A stretch of DNA of 64,000 nucleotides, from assembly GCA_947085045.1 (NCBI GenBank), contig CAMTUU010000005.1:1-64000 (forward strand), written 5' to 3'. This stretch comes from Pseudolysinimonas_A sp947085045 (lineage in GTDB: Bacteria > Actinomycetota > Actinomycetes > Actinomycetales > Microbacteriaceae). The notes under the pieces were generated by a model. That model was given only the letters and a program-made list of their open reading frames with translations, did not search any database and was not told the origin of the DNA. A program made the translations under genes and the position numbers. Of the stretch, positions 16,056 through 23,849 are shown piece after piece. Positions within the stretch are counted from its first letter, which is position 1. Each line of letters opens with the position of its first letter.

Positions 16056-17039
16056 CTACGGCTCGAGGATGACCTTGCCGCCGGCATGGCCGTCGACCAG
16101 GAACGCGTAGGCGTCCTTCGCCTCGGCGAGCGGGTAGGTGCGCGCGATCTCGACCTCGATCGAGCCGTCGGCGAGCAGAGCGGCGAGGGTGAGCCGCGCG
16201 GCGGCGCGGATCTCGCGGCCCGGGTCGGCCCCCGGTCCGCCGCCGATCGCCTGGCCGCCGGCGGCGAGGGCCGCCGCGAAGTTCACGATCGTGACGAAGC
16301 GGGCGGGGTCGGTCAGCAGCTGCAGCGACGCGTCGAGCGCCTCGTCGGTACCGACGGTGTCGATCGCGGCGTCGATGCCGCCGGGGGCCAGCGCGTTGAC
16401 GCGGGCGGCGAGGCCGTCGCCGTAGGCCACCGGCTCCACACCGAGCTCGAGCAGCTCGGTGTGGCGCTTCTCGGAGGCGGTGCCGATCACCCGGGCCCCG
16501 CGCAGCATCACCAGTTGCGCCGCGAGTCGCCCGACGCCACCGCTCACCCCGTGGATGAGCACGGTGTCGCCGGCCACGACCCGCACGGACTCGAGCGCGT
16601 GGACGGCCGTCGTGCCGGCGGAGAGCAATCCGGCGGCCTCGGCGAATGACGCCGATCCCGGCTTGCGGAGGAGGTGCTCGGCCTTCACCGTCAGCTCGCT
16701 CGCCTGAGCCCCGCTCACCCGGTGCCCGAACACCTCGTCGCCGACCACGAGTGGCTCGCCCTCGAGGCCCACGGCATCGGGACCCACCGCGGTGATGACG
16801 CCGGCCGCCTCGCTGCCGAGCCGCAGCGGCAGCTTCGCGGGATCCGTGCCCGCCGCGCCCGCGGTCGTCTTCGCGTCGAACGGATTGAGCGCCGCGGCAC
16901 GTACGGCCATCACGACCTGACCTGGACCCGGCTCGACGGGATCCACCTCGATCACGGTGACGGCGGAGGGACCCTCGTAGGAGGCGGCGACGACGGCGAT
17001 GACCATGCCCTCATCCAACCCCAACGGGCTGGCAGACAT
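16056..17039 (-). CDS. NADP-dependent quinone oxidoreductase-like protein (zinc-free MDR family)
   Basis: The 327-residue protein belongs to the medium-chain dehydrogenase/reductase superfamily of QOR type. It has the GroES-like N-terminal part (VRAAALNPFDAKTTAGA, RLGSEAAGVITAVG), the Rossmann loop in VLIHGVSGGVGRLAAQLVML around residues 155-174, and the C-terminal AFLVDGHAGGKVILEP typical of this group. No structural or catalytic zinc cysteines are seen. It reduces an unknown quinone, enone or aldehyde with NADPH. It follows the aminotransferase gene by three bases and is the last gene of the pot operon. The start at 17039 is tentative; an internal ATG 11 codons later (17006) fits homologues equally well. 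Confidence 0.82.
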   Translation of the reverse strand: MSASPLGLDEGMVIAVVAASYEGPSAVTVIEVDPVEPGPGQVVMAVRAAALNPFDAKTTAGAAGTDPAKLPLRLGSEAAGVITAVGPDAVGLEGEPLVVGDEVFGHRVSGAQASELTVKAEHLLRKPGSASFAEAAGLLSAGTTAVHALESVRVVAGDTVLIHGVSGGVGRLAAQLVMLRGARVIGTASEKRHTELLELGVEPVAYGDGLAARVNALAPGGIDAAIDTVGTDEALDASLQLLTDPARFVTIVNFAAALAAGGQAIGGGPGADPGREIRAAARLTLAALLADGSIEVEIARTYPLAEAKDAYAFLVDGHAGGKVILEP

Positions 17040-17042
17040 TCC

Positions 17043-18410
17043 TCAGCCGTAGAGCGAGGCGACGGCCTCGCGGAACGCGTCGGTGTGCCTGGCGACGTCC
17101 TCGCTCGTCGTAGCCGGCGACATGAGCGCCATGTTGTGGAACGGCGTGAGCAGGATGCCGCGGTTGAGCGCATGCAGGTGCAGGTACTGCTGCAGCTCGA
17201 AGTCGTCGGCGTCGGCGGCCGCGCGTCCGTCGTGCGGCGGAGTCGGGCGGAAGGAGTACTCCGACCGGCAGCCGAGCTGGGTGACCTGCCACGGCACGTC
17301 GAACGCGTCGAGCGCCGCCTGCACCCCGGCCGTCCACTCCGTCGCCCGCGCGATCATCCCGGGGTAGACCTGCGGCGTGAGCACGCTCTCCAGCGTCGCC
17401 CGGATGCCCGCCATCGACACCGCGTTCCCGGCGAGGGTGCCGCCGACGCCGCCGACGTCGATGTCCTCGAGCCCCGCGCCGTCGGGATCGAGGTGCTCTC
17501 GGACGCGGTCGGAGAACGCGGTCGTCATCCCCCAGGCGCCCGCGGGCACTCCCCCGGCGATCGTCTTGCCGACGACGACGGCATCCGGTCGCAGTCCATC
17601 GCGCGCCGTCATCCCGCCCGGACCCGCGCACAGGGTGTGGGTCTCGTCGATGACGAGGTAGGCGCCGGCCGCTCGGACCGCCTTCGCCACCGCCTCGTGC
17701 CAGCCGGGGTCGGGCAGCACGATCCCGATGTTGGTCATCGCCGGCTCGATCAGCACCGCGGCGACCTCGCCGGTCGCGAGCGCGGCCTCCATCGCCGGCA
17801 CGTCGTTGAACGGTACGACGATCGTCGTCAGCGCGACATCCACCGGCGGACCCATGTTTCCGCGGCGGGGCACGACGTTGCCGACGCCGTCGAGGGTCGC
17901 ATACACCTCGTCGACCGTGCCGTGGTAGCTGTAGTCGATGACGACGACCTTCGGCCGTCCGGTCACCATCCGCGCGTAGCGCAGCACGTGCCGGTTCGCG
18001 TCGGTCGCCGAGAGGGTGAACTGCCAGCGCTCGAGACCGAAGCGGCCGGCGAGCAGGTGCGCCGCCGCGGTCGCGTCCTCGGTCGGCAGCATGAACGTCG
18101 CGCCGCGGGCCAGCCGGTCGGCGATCGCCCGCACCGACGCCTCGGGCGCGTGGCCGACCATCGCGCCGGTGTCCCCGAGGCAGAGGTCGACGTGGTCGAT
18201 GCCGTCGGCGCAGCTGAAGTGCGCGCCCTTCGCATCCTCGACGAACACCGGCCACGGGCCCGGCCACTTCACCATCCAGAGCATCGGCACACCGTCGGGC
18301 ATGACCTCCCGCGCGGCCTGCCACCGCCGGTGCGACTCCGGGCGGGCGGCGCGGAACCGGTCGACCTCGGCGGCGTACAGGGCGGCCAGGCGCGACCGGT
18401 CGTCGTACAC
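17043..18410 (-). CDS. Class-III PLP aminotransferase in the polyamine transporter operon
   Basis: The 455-residue enzyme resembles the glutamate-1-semialdehyde aminomutase-like branch of class-III aminotransferases: LCLGDTGAMVGHAPEASVRA, DYSYHGTVDEVYATL, the cofactor Asp in YLVIDETHTLCAGPGG (Asp255), the PLP lysine in VVVGKTIAGGVPAGAWGM (Lys282) and GGTLAGNAVSMAG. Its true substrate is unknown. Because it follows potC by eight bases in one operon with the transporter, it probably acts on the imported compound or its product. The GTG at 18410 is chosen as the first start after the potC stop; there is no good Shine-Dalgarno sequence, so translation may depend on coupling. Homology to HemL does not imply a role in haem synthesis. 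Confidence 0.82.
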   Translation of the reverse strand: MYDDRSRLAALYAAEVDRFRAARPESHRRWQAAREVMPDGVPMLWMVKWPGPWPVFVEDAKGAHFSCADGIDHVDLCLGDTGAMVGHAPEASVRAIADRLARGATFMLPTEDATAAAHLLAGRFGLERWQFTLSATDANRHVLRYARMVTGRPKVVVIDYSYHGTVDEVYATLDGVGNVVPRRGNMGPPVDVALTTIVVPFNDVPAMEAALATGEVAAVLIEPAMTNIGIVLPDPGWHEAVAKAVRAAGAYLVIDETHTLCAGPGGMTARDGLRPDAVVVGKTIAGGVPAGAWGMTTAFSDRVREHLDPDGAGLEDIDVGGVGGTLAGNAVSMAGIRATLESVLTPQVYPGMIARATEWTAGVQAALDAFDVPWQVTQLGCRSEYSFRPTPPHDGRAAADADDFELQQYLHLHALNRGILLTPFHNMALMSPATTSEDVARHTDAFREAVASLYG

Positions 18411-18418
18411 GGGAGTGC

Positions 18419-19237
18419 TCAGAACAGCCGGGCGAGCCGCTTGCGCCGCGCCGCCGCGAACAGCTGCGAGCCGACGACGAGGGCGATCGCCAGCAGGAAC
18501 ACCGCGGACGCGATCACGTTGGCCTGGGCGGGCAGTCCGCGCGCAGCCGCCGTGTAGACGTACACCGGGAACGTGGTCGCGGCGCCGCGGTTGAAGCTGG
18601 TGATGATGTAGTCGTCGAACGAGAGGGCGAACGACAGCAGCGCGGCCGCGACGATGCCGGGCAGCAGCAGCGGGAAGGTGATGCGCCACCACACCTGTCC
18701 GGGACTCGCATAGAGGTCGCGCCCCGCCTCCTCGATCGACGGATCGAGGCCCGCGACCCGAGCCCGCACCGTGACCACCACGAAACTGATGCAGAAGAGG
18801 ATGTGCGCCAGGATGATCGTGCCGATGCCCTTGAGAACCCCCGCGGTGAGGAACTGGGCCGCCAGGCCCGCGCCCAGAACCACCTCGGGGGTCGCCATCG
18901 GCAGGAACAGCAGCACGGTCGCCGCCCCGCGGAACCTCAGCCGGTAGCGCACGAGGGCGATCGCGATGGCGGTGCCGAGTGCGGTGGCCACGACCGTCGC
19001 GACGACGCCGACCATGATGCTCGTGCCGAACGCCTCGCAGACGGCGCCGTTCTCGACGACGCAGATCGTCGTCCAGTTGTCGAAGGTGAAACCCCGCCAG
19101 ACGATGTTCGACTTGACCGAGTCGTTGAAGGAGAAGGCGATCGTGTACGCGATCGGGGTGAGCAGGAGCACGAGCGCGAGGACGGCGTACACGCCGAGCC
19201 CCCACGACCCGACGCCGAACCGCAGCCCGCGCCTCAC
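18419..19237 (-). CDS. potC: Spermidine/putrescine-type ABC transporter permease (PotC-like)
   Basis: This 272-residue integral membrane protein is one of the two permeases of a polyamine-type importer. It has six predicted membrane segments and the EAA loop that contacts the ATPase, EEAGRDLYASPGQVWWRITF (about residues 182-201). The motif SFALSFDDYIITSFNRG is typical of PotC/YdcV permeases. Its GTG start overlaps the upstream permease stop by four bases (GTGA), showing tight operon coupling. The substrate is inferred from the family and from the other polyamine catabolism genes in the window. Confidence 0.88.
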   Translation of the reverse strand: MRRGLRFGVGSWGLGVYAVLALVLLLTPIAYTIAFSFNDSVKSNIVWRGFTFDNWTTICVVENGAVCEAFGTSIMVGVVATVVATALGTAIAIALVRYRLRFRGAATVLLFLPMATPEVVLGAGLAAQFLTAGVLKGIGTIILAHILFCISFVVVTVRARVAGLDPSIEEAGRDLYASPGQVWWRITFPLLLPGIVAAALLSFALSFDDYIITSFNRGAATTFPVYVYTAAARGLPAQANVIASAVFLLAIALVVGSQLFAAARRKRLARLF

Positions 19238-20163
19238 ACCAGATCCCGGGTGCCGGCGCGCCGGATGTACACGGCGACGAGAGCGAGGATGACGGCCATC
19301 AGGATGATCGACAGCGACGCCGCGACCGGGTAGTTCTGGGTGCGCAGGAAGTTCGCCTCGATGACGTTGCCGATCATCGCGGTCTGCGTACTGCCGAGGA
19401 AGTCGCTCGACGCGTTGATGTAGTCGCCGGCCGCGGGGATGAAGGTCAGCAGCGTGCCCGACACGACGCCCGGCATCGACAGCGGCAGCGTCACCTTCCA
19501 GAACGTCGTCGCCGGACCGGCGTAGAGGTCGCCGCCGGCCTCGACGTAGCGCAGGTCGAGTCGCTCCAACGACGTGTAGATCGGGAGCGCCATGAAGGGG
19601 ATGAAGTTGTAGGCCAGACCGAAGATGACGGCCACCGGCGTCCCGGTGATGCGCGCGTCATCCGGGAGGATCGTGAGCGACTGCAGCACCGTGATGACCG
19701 GGCCGTTATCGGAGAGGATCTGCTTCCAGGCAAACGTGCGCAGCAGGAAGCTGATGAAGAACGGCGCGATGACCAGCACGAGCGCCAGCGCCTGCAGCAG
19801 CGGGAACCGGCGCAGCTTCACGCCGATGAAGTAGGCGAGCGGATAGCCGATGAGCAGCGCGATGACCGTCGCGGTGATCGCGTAGCCGAACGAGCGGACG
19901 ATCTGCGGCCAGTAGGTCGTGACGACCTCGACGTAGTTCTCCCAGCGGAACGCCGGGACGTACGCGCCCGGAGCGCCGAAGGCGAGCGGGTCGGGCGCCT
20001 GGAAACTGGTCAGGATCAGCGACACGAACGGCACGACGAAGAACAGCGCCAGATACGCCAGGCCGGGCAGCAGCAGCACGAGGGCGACCGGACTGCGACG
20101 CGAAGGTCCCGCGTCGACATCGACGGCGGCACCGGGCGCACCGCCGATCACGCCGAACGCCAT
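19234..20163 (-). CDS. potB: Spermidine/putrescine-type ABC transporter permease (PotB-like)
   Basis: The 309-residue protein is the partner permease. It opens with a short polar tail and a first membrane helix at about 26-50, has six segments in total, and shows the PotB-type features QILSDNGPVITVLQSL, FGLAYNFIPFMALPIYTSLE and the EAA loop VEAGGDLYAGPATTFWKVTL (about residues 208-227). Its ATG overlaps the potA stop by one base (TGATG). In the operon order potD-potA-potB-potC the last three overlap or abut, so stoichiometric production is likely. Confidence 0.88.
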   Translation of the reverse strand: MAFGVIGGAPGAAVDVDAGPSRRSPVALVLLLPGLAYLALFFVVPFVSLILTSFQAPDPLAFGAPGAYVPAFRWENYVEVVTTYWPQIVRSFGYAITATVIALLIGYPLAYFIGVKLRRFPLLQALALVLVIAPFFISFLLRTFAWKQILSDNGPVITVLQSLTILPDDARITGTPVAVIFGLAYNFIPFMALPIYTSLERLDLRYVEAGGDLYAGPATTFWKVTLPLSMPGVVSGTLLTFIPAAGDYINASSDFLGSTQTAMIGNVIEANFLRTQNYPVAASLSIILMAVILALVAVYIRRAGTRDLV

Positions 20164-21356
20164 CAGGCCTCCTCGAGCTCGGCTTCGATGCGCCGCCGCT
20201 GGGCGATCGCGATCGCCTGCGTGTCGTCGTCCGGGTCGAACCGCAGGGCCTCGTCCGGCTCGTCGGCCAAGCCGAAGCCGTGGTCGACCGCCCAGGTCAC
20301 CCAGACCTCCGCACCGTCGCCGACGACGGGGCCGGACACGAGATTCTGCGCGAACAGGGTGATCGAGCCCAGTCCCGGGATGCCGATGAGGTATTGCGTG
20401 CTGACCCCGCTGAACGAGACGTCGTGCACGCGGCCGGGGCCGATCAGGTTGACGCCGGCCTGCGCGGCGGGCTCGGACGTGTGCAGCACCAGTTTCTCGG
20501 GGCGGACCCCGATCGTGACCTCGCCCGCGTGACGTTGCGCCCGCTCGCGCGGCACCGCGACCTTGCGGCCGGCGACGTCGACCACGATCGTGTCGCCCTT
20601 CGCGGCGAGCACCGGACCGGTGAACAGATTCGACTGGCCGAGGAAGTTCGCGACGAAGGCGGTGCGCGGCAGCTCGTACAGTTCGGCCGGCGCGCCCATC
20701 TGCTCGATCCGGCCCTTGTTCATGACGGCGATCGTGTCGGCCATCGTCATGGCCTCCTCCTGGTCGTGCGTGACGTGGAGGAAGGTGATGCCGACATCCG
20801 TCTGGATGTCCTTCAGCTCGACCTGCATCTGCCGACGGAGCTTGAGGTCGAGCGCGCCGAGCGGCTCGTCGAGCAGCAGCAGGGCGGGCCGGTTGACGAC
20901 CGCACGGGCGAGCGCGACGCGCTGCTGCTGGCCGCCGGAGAGCTGCGCGGGCTTGCGGCTCGCGACGTGATCGAGCTCGACCATCCCGAGGGCGTCATGG
21001 GCCCGCGCCGTGGCATCCTTCACGCCCCGCCGCCGCAGACCGAAGGCGACGTTCTCGAGGATCGTCATGTGCGGGAAGAGAGCGTAGCTCTGGAACACCG
21101 TGTTGACCGGGCGGCGGTACGACGCCACGTCGGTCACGTCGTCGGCGCCGATCAGCACGCGGCCCGAGGTCGGTGCCTCGAGCCCGGCGACGATCCGCAG
21201 CGTCGTCGTCTTGCCGCATCCGGACGGGCCGAGCAGCGCGAAGAACGACCCCGCGGGGATGCTGAGGTTCAGCTCCTCGATCGCGGTGAAACCCGGGAAG
21301 CGCTTGCTGACGCCGTCGAGCACGAGATCGGCTCCGGACGTCTGCTCCACGGCCAA
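20163..21356 (-). CDS. potA: Polyamine ABC transporter ATP-binding protein
   Basis: This 397-residue ATPase energises the importer from the cytoplasmic face. It has Walker A LGPSGCGKTTTLRI (about residues 42-55), a Q-loop in NTVFQSYALFPHMT, the signature LSGGQQQRVALARAV, Walker B LLLLDEPLGALDLKLR, the switch His in HVTHDQEEAMTMAD, and a C-terminal TOBE domain (VTIGVRPEKL). The length is normal for PotA plus TOBE, with an acidic C-terminal extension of about 40 residues. The stop codon overlaps the potB start, and the start lies immediately next to the potD stop. Confidence 0.93.
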   Translation of the reverse strand: MAVEQTSGADLVLDGVSKRFPGFTAIEELNLSIPAGSFFALLGPSGCGKTTTLRIVAGLEAPTSGRVLIGADDVTDVASYRRPVNTVFQSYALFPHMTILENVAFGLRRRGVKDATARAHDALGMVELDHVASRKPAQLSGGQQQRVALARAVVNRPALLLLDEPLGALDLKLRRQMQVELKDIQTDVGITFLHVTHDQEEAMTMADTIAVMNKGRIEQMGAPAELYELPRTAFVANFLGQSNLFTGPVLAAKGDTIVVDVAGRKVAVPRERAQRHAGEVTIGVRPEKLVLHTSEPAAQAGVNLIGPGRVHDVSFSGVSTQYLIGIPGLGSITLFAQNLVSGPVVGDGAEVWVTWAVDHGFGLADEPDEALRFDPDDDTQAIAIAQRRRIEAELEEA

Positions 21357-22568
21357 TCAGGCTCCGACGAGGACGTTCTGGAAAGCGGACCCGAAGGACT
21401 GCTCCTCGGCGCCGGTCAGCGGGCGGAAGGTCTTGACCTGGGACAGCGTCTCCGCGTTCGGGAAGATCAACTGGTTCTCGGCGGCCTCCGGATCGATCGC
21501 GACCGCGGCCTCCTTCGCGCCCTCGACCGGGGTGATGTAGTTCACCCAGAGGGCGACCTCGGCCGCGACCTCGGGCTGGTAGTAGTAGTCGATGAGCGCC
21601 TCGGCGTTGGCCTTGCGGGGCGAGCCGATCGGGATCATCAGGTTGTCGTTCCAGAGCGTGCCGCCCGACTCCGGGATGGCGAACTCGAAAAGGTCGCTGC
21701 CCAGCTCGCCGTTCACCAGCGTCACGTCGCCCGACCAGACGATGCCCGCGATCGCGTCGCCATTGATGAGGTCCTGCGTGTACGAGTTGCCCCGCACCGC
21801 ACCGATCTGGCCGCTGGAGACCTTCCCGCGGAAGATGTCGAGCGCGTTGGTGAAATCGTCCTCGGTGAAGTCACCCGAGATGTCGATGCCCTGGTCGAGC
21901 AGGATGAGGCCCATCGTGTCGCGCATCTCGCTGAGCACGACGATCTTGCCGGCCAGCTCCGGGTCCCAGAGGTCTTCGAGGGTCTTCAGCCCGTTCGGCA
22001 GCGCCTCCTTGTTCCAGCACAGACCGGCGAAGCCGCCCTGCCACGGAAGCGAGAACCTGCGCCCGGGATCGAAGCCGACGTCGCGCAGGCTGGGGATGAG
22101 ATTCGACTTGTTCGGGATCTTGGTGTCGTCGAGTTCCTGCACGTAGCCGAGGTTGATCAACCGGCCGGCCATCCAGTCGGTGAGGGTGATGAGGTCGGCG
22201 CCGATGTCCTGGCCGAGGGCGAGCACATCGCGCACCTTCGCGAAGTACTCGTTGTTGTCGTTGATGTCGACGAGGTAGTCGACGGCGATGCCGGTCTCGG
22301 CGGTGAACGCGTCGAGGGTCGGATACCCGCCCTTGTCGTCCTCGTCCATATAGCCGGGCCAGTTCGCCCAGCTGAGCGTCTTGTCGGAGCCGGACTGGTC
22401 GGTCGCCGGGCTCGGCGCGCTCGGCGTCGACGGGGCGCAGGCGGCGAGCGCGAGGGCGGCGGCACCGCCGACACCGCCGGCGAGCACACTGCGACGCGAC
22501 AGTTGCGAGGCACGGGCCTGCTGGACGAGGCGGCGGATCAGTGGATCCTCGGGAAGCGACCTGGGCAT
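21357..22568 (-). CDS. potD: Polyamine ABC transporter substrate-binding lipoprotein
   Basis: The 403-residue PotD-like protein captures the substrate outside the cell. The N-terminus carries a twin-arginine motif SRRSVLAGG (Arg25-Arg26) followed by a lipobox ending in Cys44 (LALAACAPS), so it is probably a Tat-exported lipoprotein. The mature part has the family features LSWANWPGYMDED, TGIAVDYLVDINDNNEYFAK, WNKEALP and MIPIGSPRKANAEALIDYYY. The ATG at 22568 is preceded by a strong GGAAGGAG. It is the first gene of potD-potA-potB-potC-aminotransferase-QOR. The divergent 165-base region shared with ald contains a GGATT/AATCC inverted repeat that may be its operator. Confidence 0.92.
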   Translation of the reverse strand: MPRSLPEDPLIRRLVQQARASQLSRRSVLAGGVGGAAALALAACAPSTPSAPSPATDQSGSDKTLSWANWPGYMDEDDKGGYPTLDAFTAETGIAVDYLVDINDNNEYFAKVRDVLALGQDIGADLITLTDWMAGRLINLGYVQELDDTKIPNKSNLIPSLRDVGFDPGRRFSLPWQGGFAGLCWNKEALPNGLKTLEDLWDPELAGKIVVLSEMRDTMGLILLDQGIDISGDFTEDDFTNALDIFRGKVSSGQIGAVRGNSYTQDLINGDAIAGIVWSGDVTLVNGELGSDLFEFAIPESGGTLWNDNLMIPIGSPRKANAEALIDYYYQPEVAAEVALWVNYITPVEGAKEAAVAIDPEAAENQLIFPNAETLSQVKTFRPLTGAEEQSFGSAFQNVLVGA

Positions 22569-22645
22569 AACGACTCCTTCCGGCGGTGGATCGATCCTGA
22601 CATAGCCGAGAGCGATCACGGAACTATTCGGCACTTCTGTAACAG

Positions 22646-22661
22646 GGATTTCACGCAATCC
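22646..22661. promoter_or_regulatory. Inverted repeat in the potD-ald intergenic region, possible operator
   Basis: GGATT (22646-22650) and AATCC (22657-22661) form a 16-bp dyad with a six-base spacer, between the potD start at 22568 and the ald start at 22734. Its size suits a dimeric regulator; an Lrp/AsnC protein would be a plausible reader because ald genes are classic targets of that family. This is inference. Confidence 0.35.
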
Positions 22662-22721
22662 GCCGTGAGACGTCCAGAACGGTGCGGATTCCACCGTCGA
22701 CGCCGCCGCCGAGCACGCCAG

Positions 22722-22727
22722 TACACT
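22722..22727 (+). promoter_or_regulatory. -10 box of a leaderless ald promoter
   Basis: TACACT is followed by six bases (GACGTC) and the ATG of ald at 22734. No Shine-Dalgarno sequence exists in this stretch, so the message is most likely leaderless. Confidence 0.6.
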
Positions 22728-22733
22728 GACGTC

Positions 22734-23849
22734 ATGAAGGTGGGCGTCCCGGCCGAGGTCAAGAACAACGAGTACCGCGTCGCGATCACGCCGTCGGGGG
22801 TGCACGAGCTGGTCGCGCACGGCCACGACGTGCTCATCCAGGAGGGCGCGGGGCTCGGCTCCTCGATCACCGACGACGACTACCGGGCCGCGGGCGCGTC
22901 GATCGCGACCGACGCCGAGACCGTCTGGGGCTCCGCGGACCTGCTGCTCAAGGTGAAGGAGCCGGTGGAGAGCGAGTACCGCCACTTCCGCGAGGGCCTC
23001 GTCCTGTTCACCTACCTGCACCTCGCCGCCGAGCCGGCGCTCACCGCCGCGCTCGTCGACTCCGGGGTGACCGGCATCGCCTACGAGACCGTGCAGCTGC
23101 CGGGCCGAGCCCTGCCGCTGCTCGCCCCGATGAGCGAGGTCGCCGGCCGGCTCGCGCCCATCGTCGGCGCCAACGCGATGCTGCGCCCGCACGGCGGCCC
23201 CGGACTGCTCGTGCCGGGCGTCGCGGGCACCCGTCCCGCGAACGTCGTCGTCATCGGTGCCGGGGTCGCCGGCACCAACGCGGTCGCCCTGAGCGTGGGC
23301 CTCGGCGCCCAGGTCACGGTGCTCGACACCAACATCCAGAGGCTGCGCGAGATGGACGACGACTACGCGGGGCGCATCATCACGATCGCCTCCAACGCGT
23401 TCGAGATCGAACGGGCGGTGCTCGCCGCCGACCTCGTCATCGGCGCCGTGCTCGTGCCGGGCGCGAAGGCGCCGAAGCTGGTCAGCAACGCGCTCGTGGC
23501 GCGGATGAAGCCGGGCAGCGTGCTCGTCGACATCGCCGTCGACCAGGGCGGCTGCTTCGAGGACACCCGGCCGACGACGCACGCCGATCCCACGTACGCC
23601 GTGCACGGCTCGATCTTCTACTGCGTCGCGAACATGCCCGGGGCCGTCGCGCACACCTCCACATACGCGCTCACCAACGCGACGCTCCCCTACGTGCGGG
23701 CGATCGCGAACTCGGGCTGGAAGGACGCCCTCCGCGCCGATCCGGCCCTCGCCCTGGGTCTCAATACGCACGCCGGGTCGGTTGTCAACGCGCCGGTCGC
23801 GACGGCGCACGGACTCGTCTCCACCCCGCTGGAAGCCGCGCTCGGCTAG
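22734..23849 (+). CDS. ald: Alanine dehydrogenase
   Basis: Ald interconverts L-alanine and pyruvate plus ammonia with NAD. The 371-residue protein opens MKVGVPAEVKNNEYRVAITP, has LLLKVKEPVESEY with the substrate-binding Lys near residue 75, the catalytic His in TYLHLAAEP (near 96), the NAD loop VVVIGAGVAGTNAVALSVGL (about 169-188), and the C-terminal NMPGAVAHTSTYALTNATLPY. Length and motifs match the family closely. It is a single-gene unit divergent from potD; alanine produced by pyruvate-dependent amine transaminases such as the one at 43296 could be recycled by it. The stop overlaps the end of the convergent EssC-type gene by four bases. Confidence 0.96.
   Translation: MKVGVPAEVKNNEYRVAITPSGVHELVAHGHDVLIQEGAGLGSSITDDDYRAAGASIATDAETVWGSADLLLKVKEPVESEYRHFREGLVLFTYLHLAAEPALTAALVDSGVTGIAYETVQLPGRALPLLAPMSEVAGRLAPIVGANAMLRPHGGPGLLVPGVAGTRPANVVVIGAGVAGTNAVALSVGLGAQVTVLDTNIQRLREMDDDYAGRIITIASNAFEIERAVLAADLVIGAVLVPGAKAPKLVSNALVARMKPGSVLVDIAVDQGGCFEDTRPTTHADPTYAVHGSIFYCVANMPGAVAHTSTYALTNATLPYVRAIANSGWKDALRADPALALGLNTHAGSVVNAPVATAHGLVSTPLEAALG

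Noticed and set aside
18419..19205. Aminotransferase start far upstream inside potC (720-residue open frame)
   Set aside because: The upstream part is out of frame with potC and without homology; the enzyme family begins near the GTG at 18410.
22569..22660. A specific sigma-70 promoter for potD
   Set aside because: TATGTC and AATAGT hexamers are present, but neither has a -35 box at 16-18 bases; not strong enough to list.
20280..23849. 1,189-residue open frame on the plus strand across pot genes and ald
   Set aside because: Only its last 371 codons are ald. The rest is antisense to potA and potD, rich in Arg, Asp, Gly and Val, with no recognisable motif; typical of GC-rich antisense frames.
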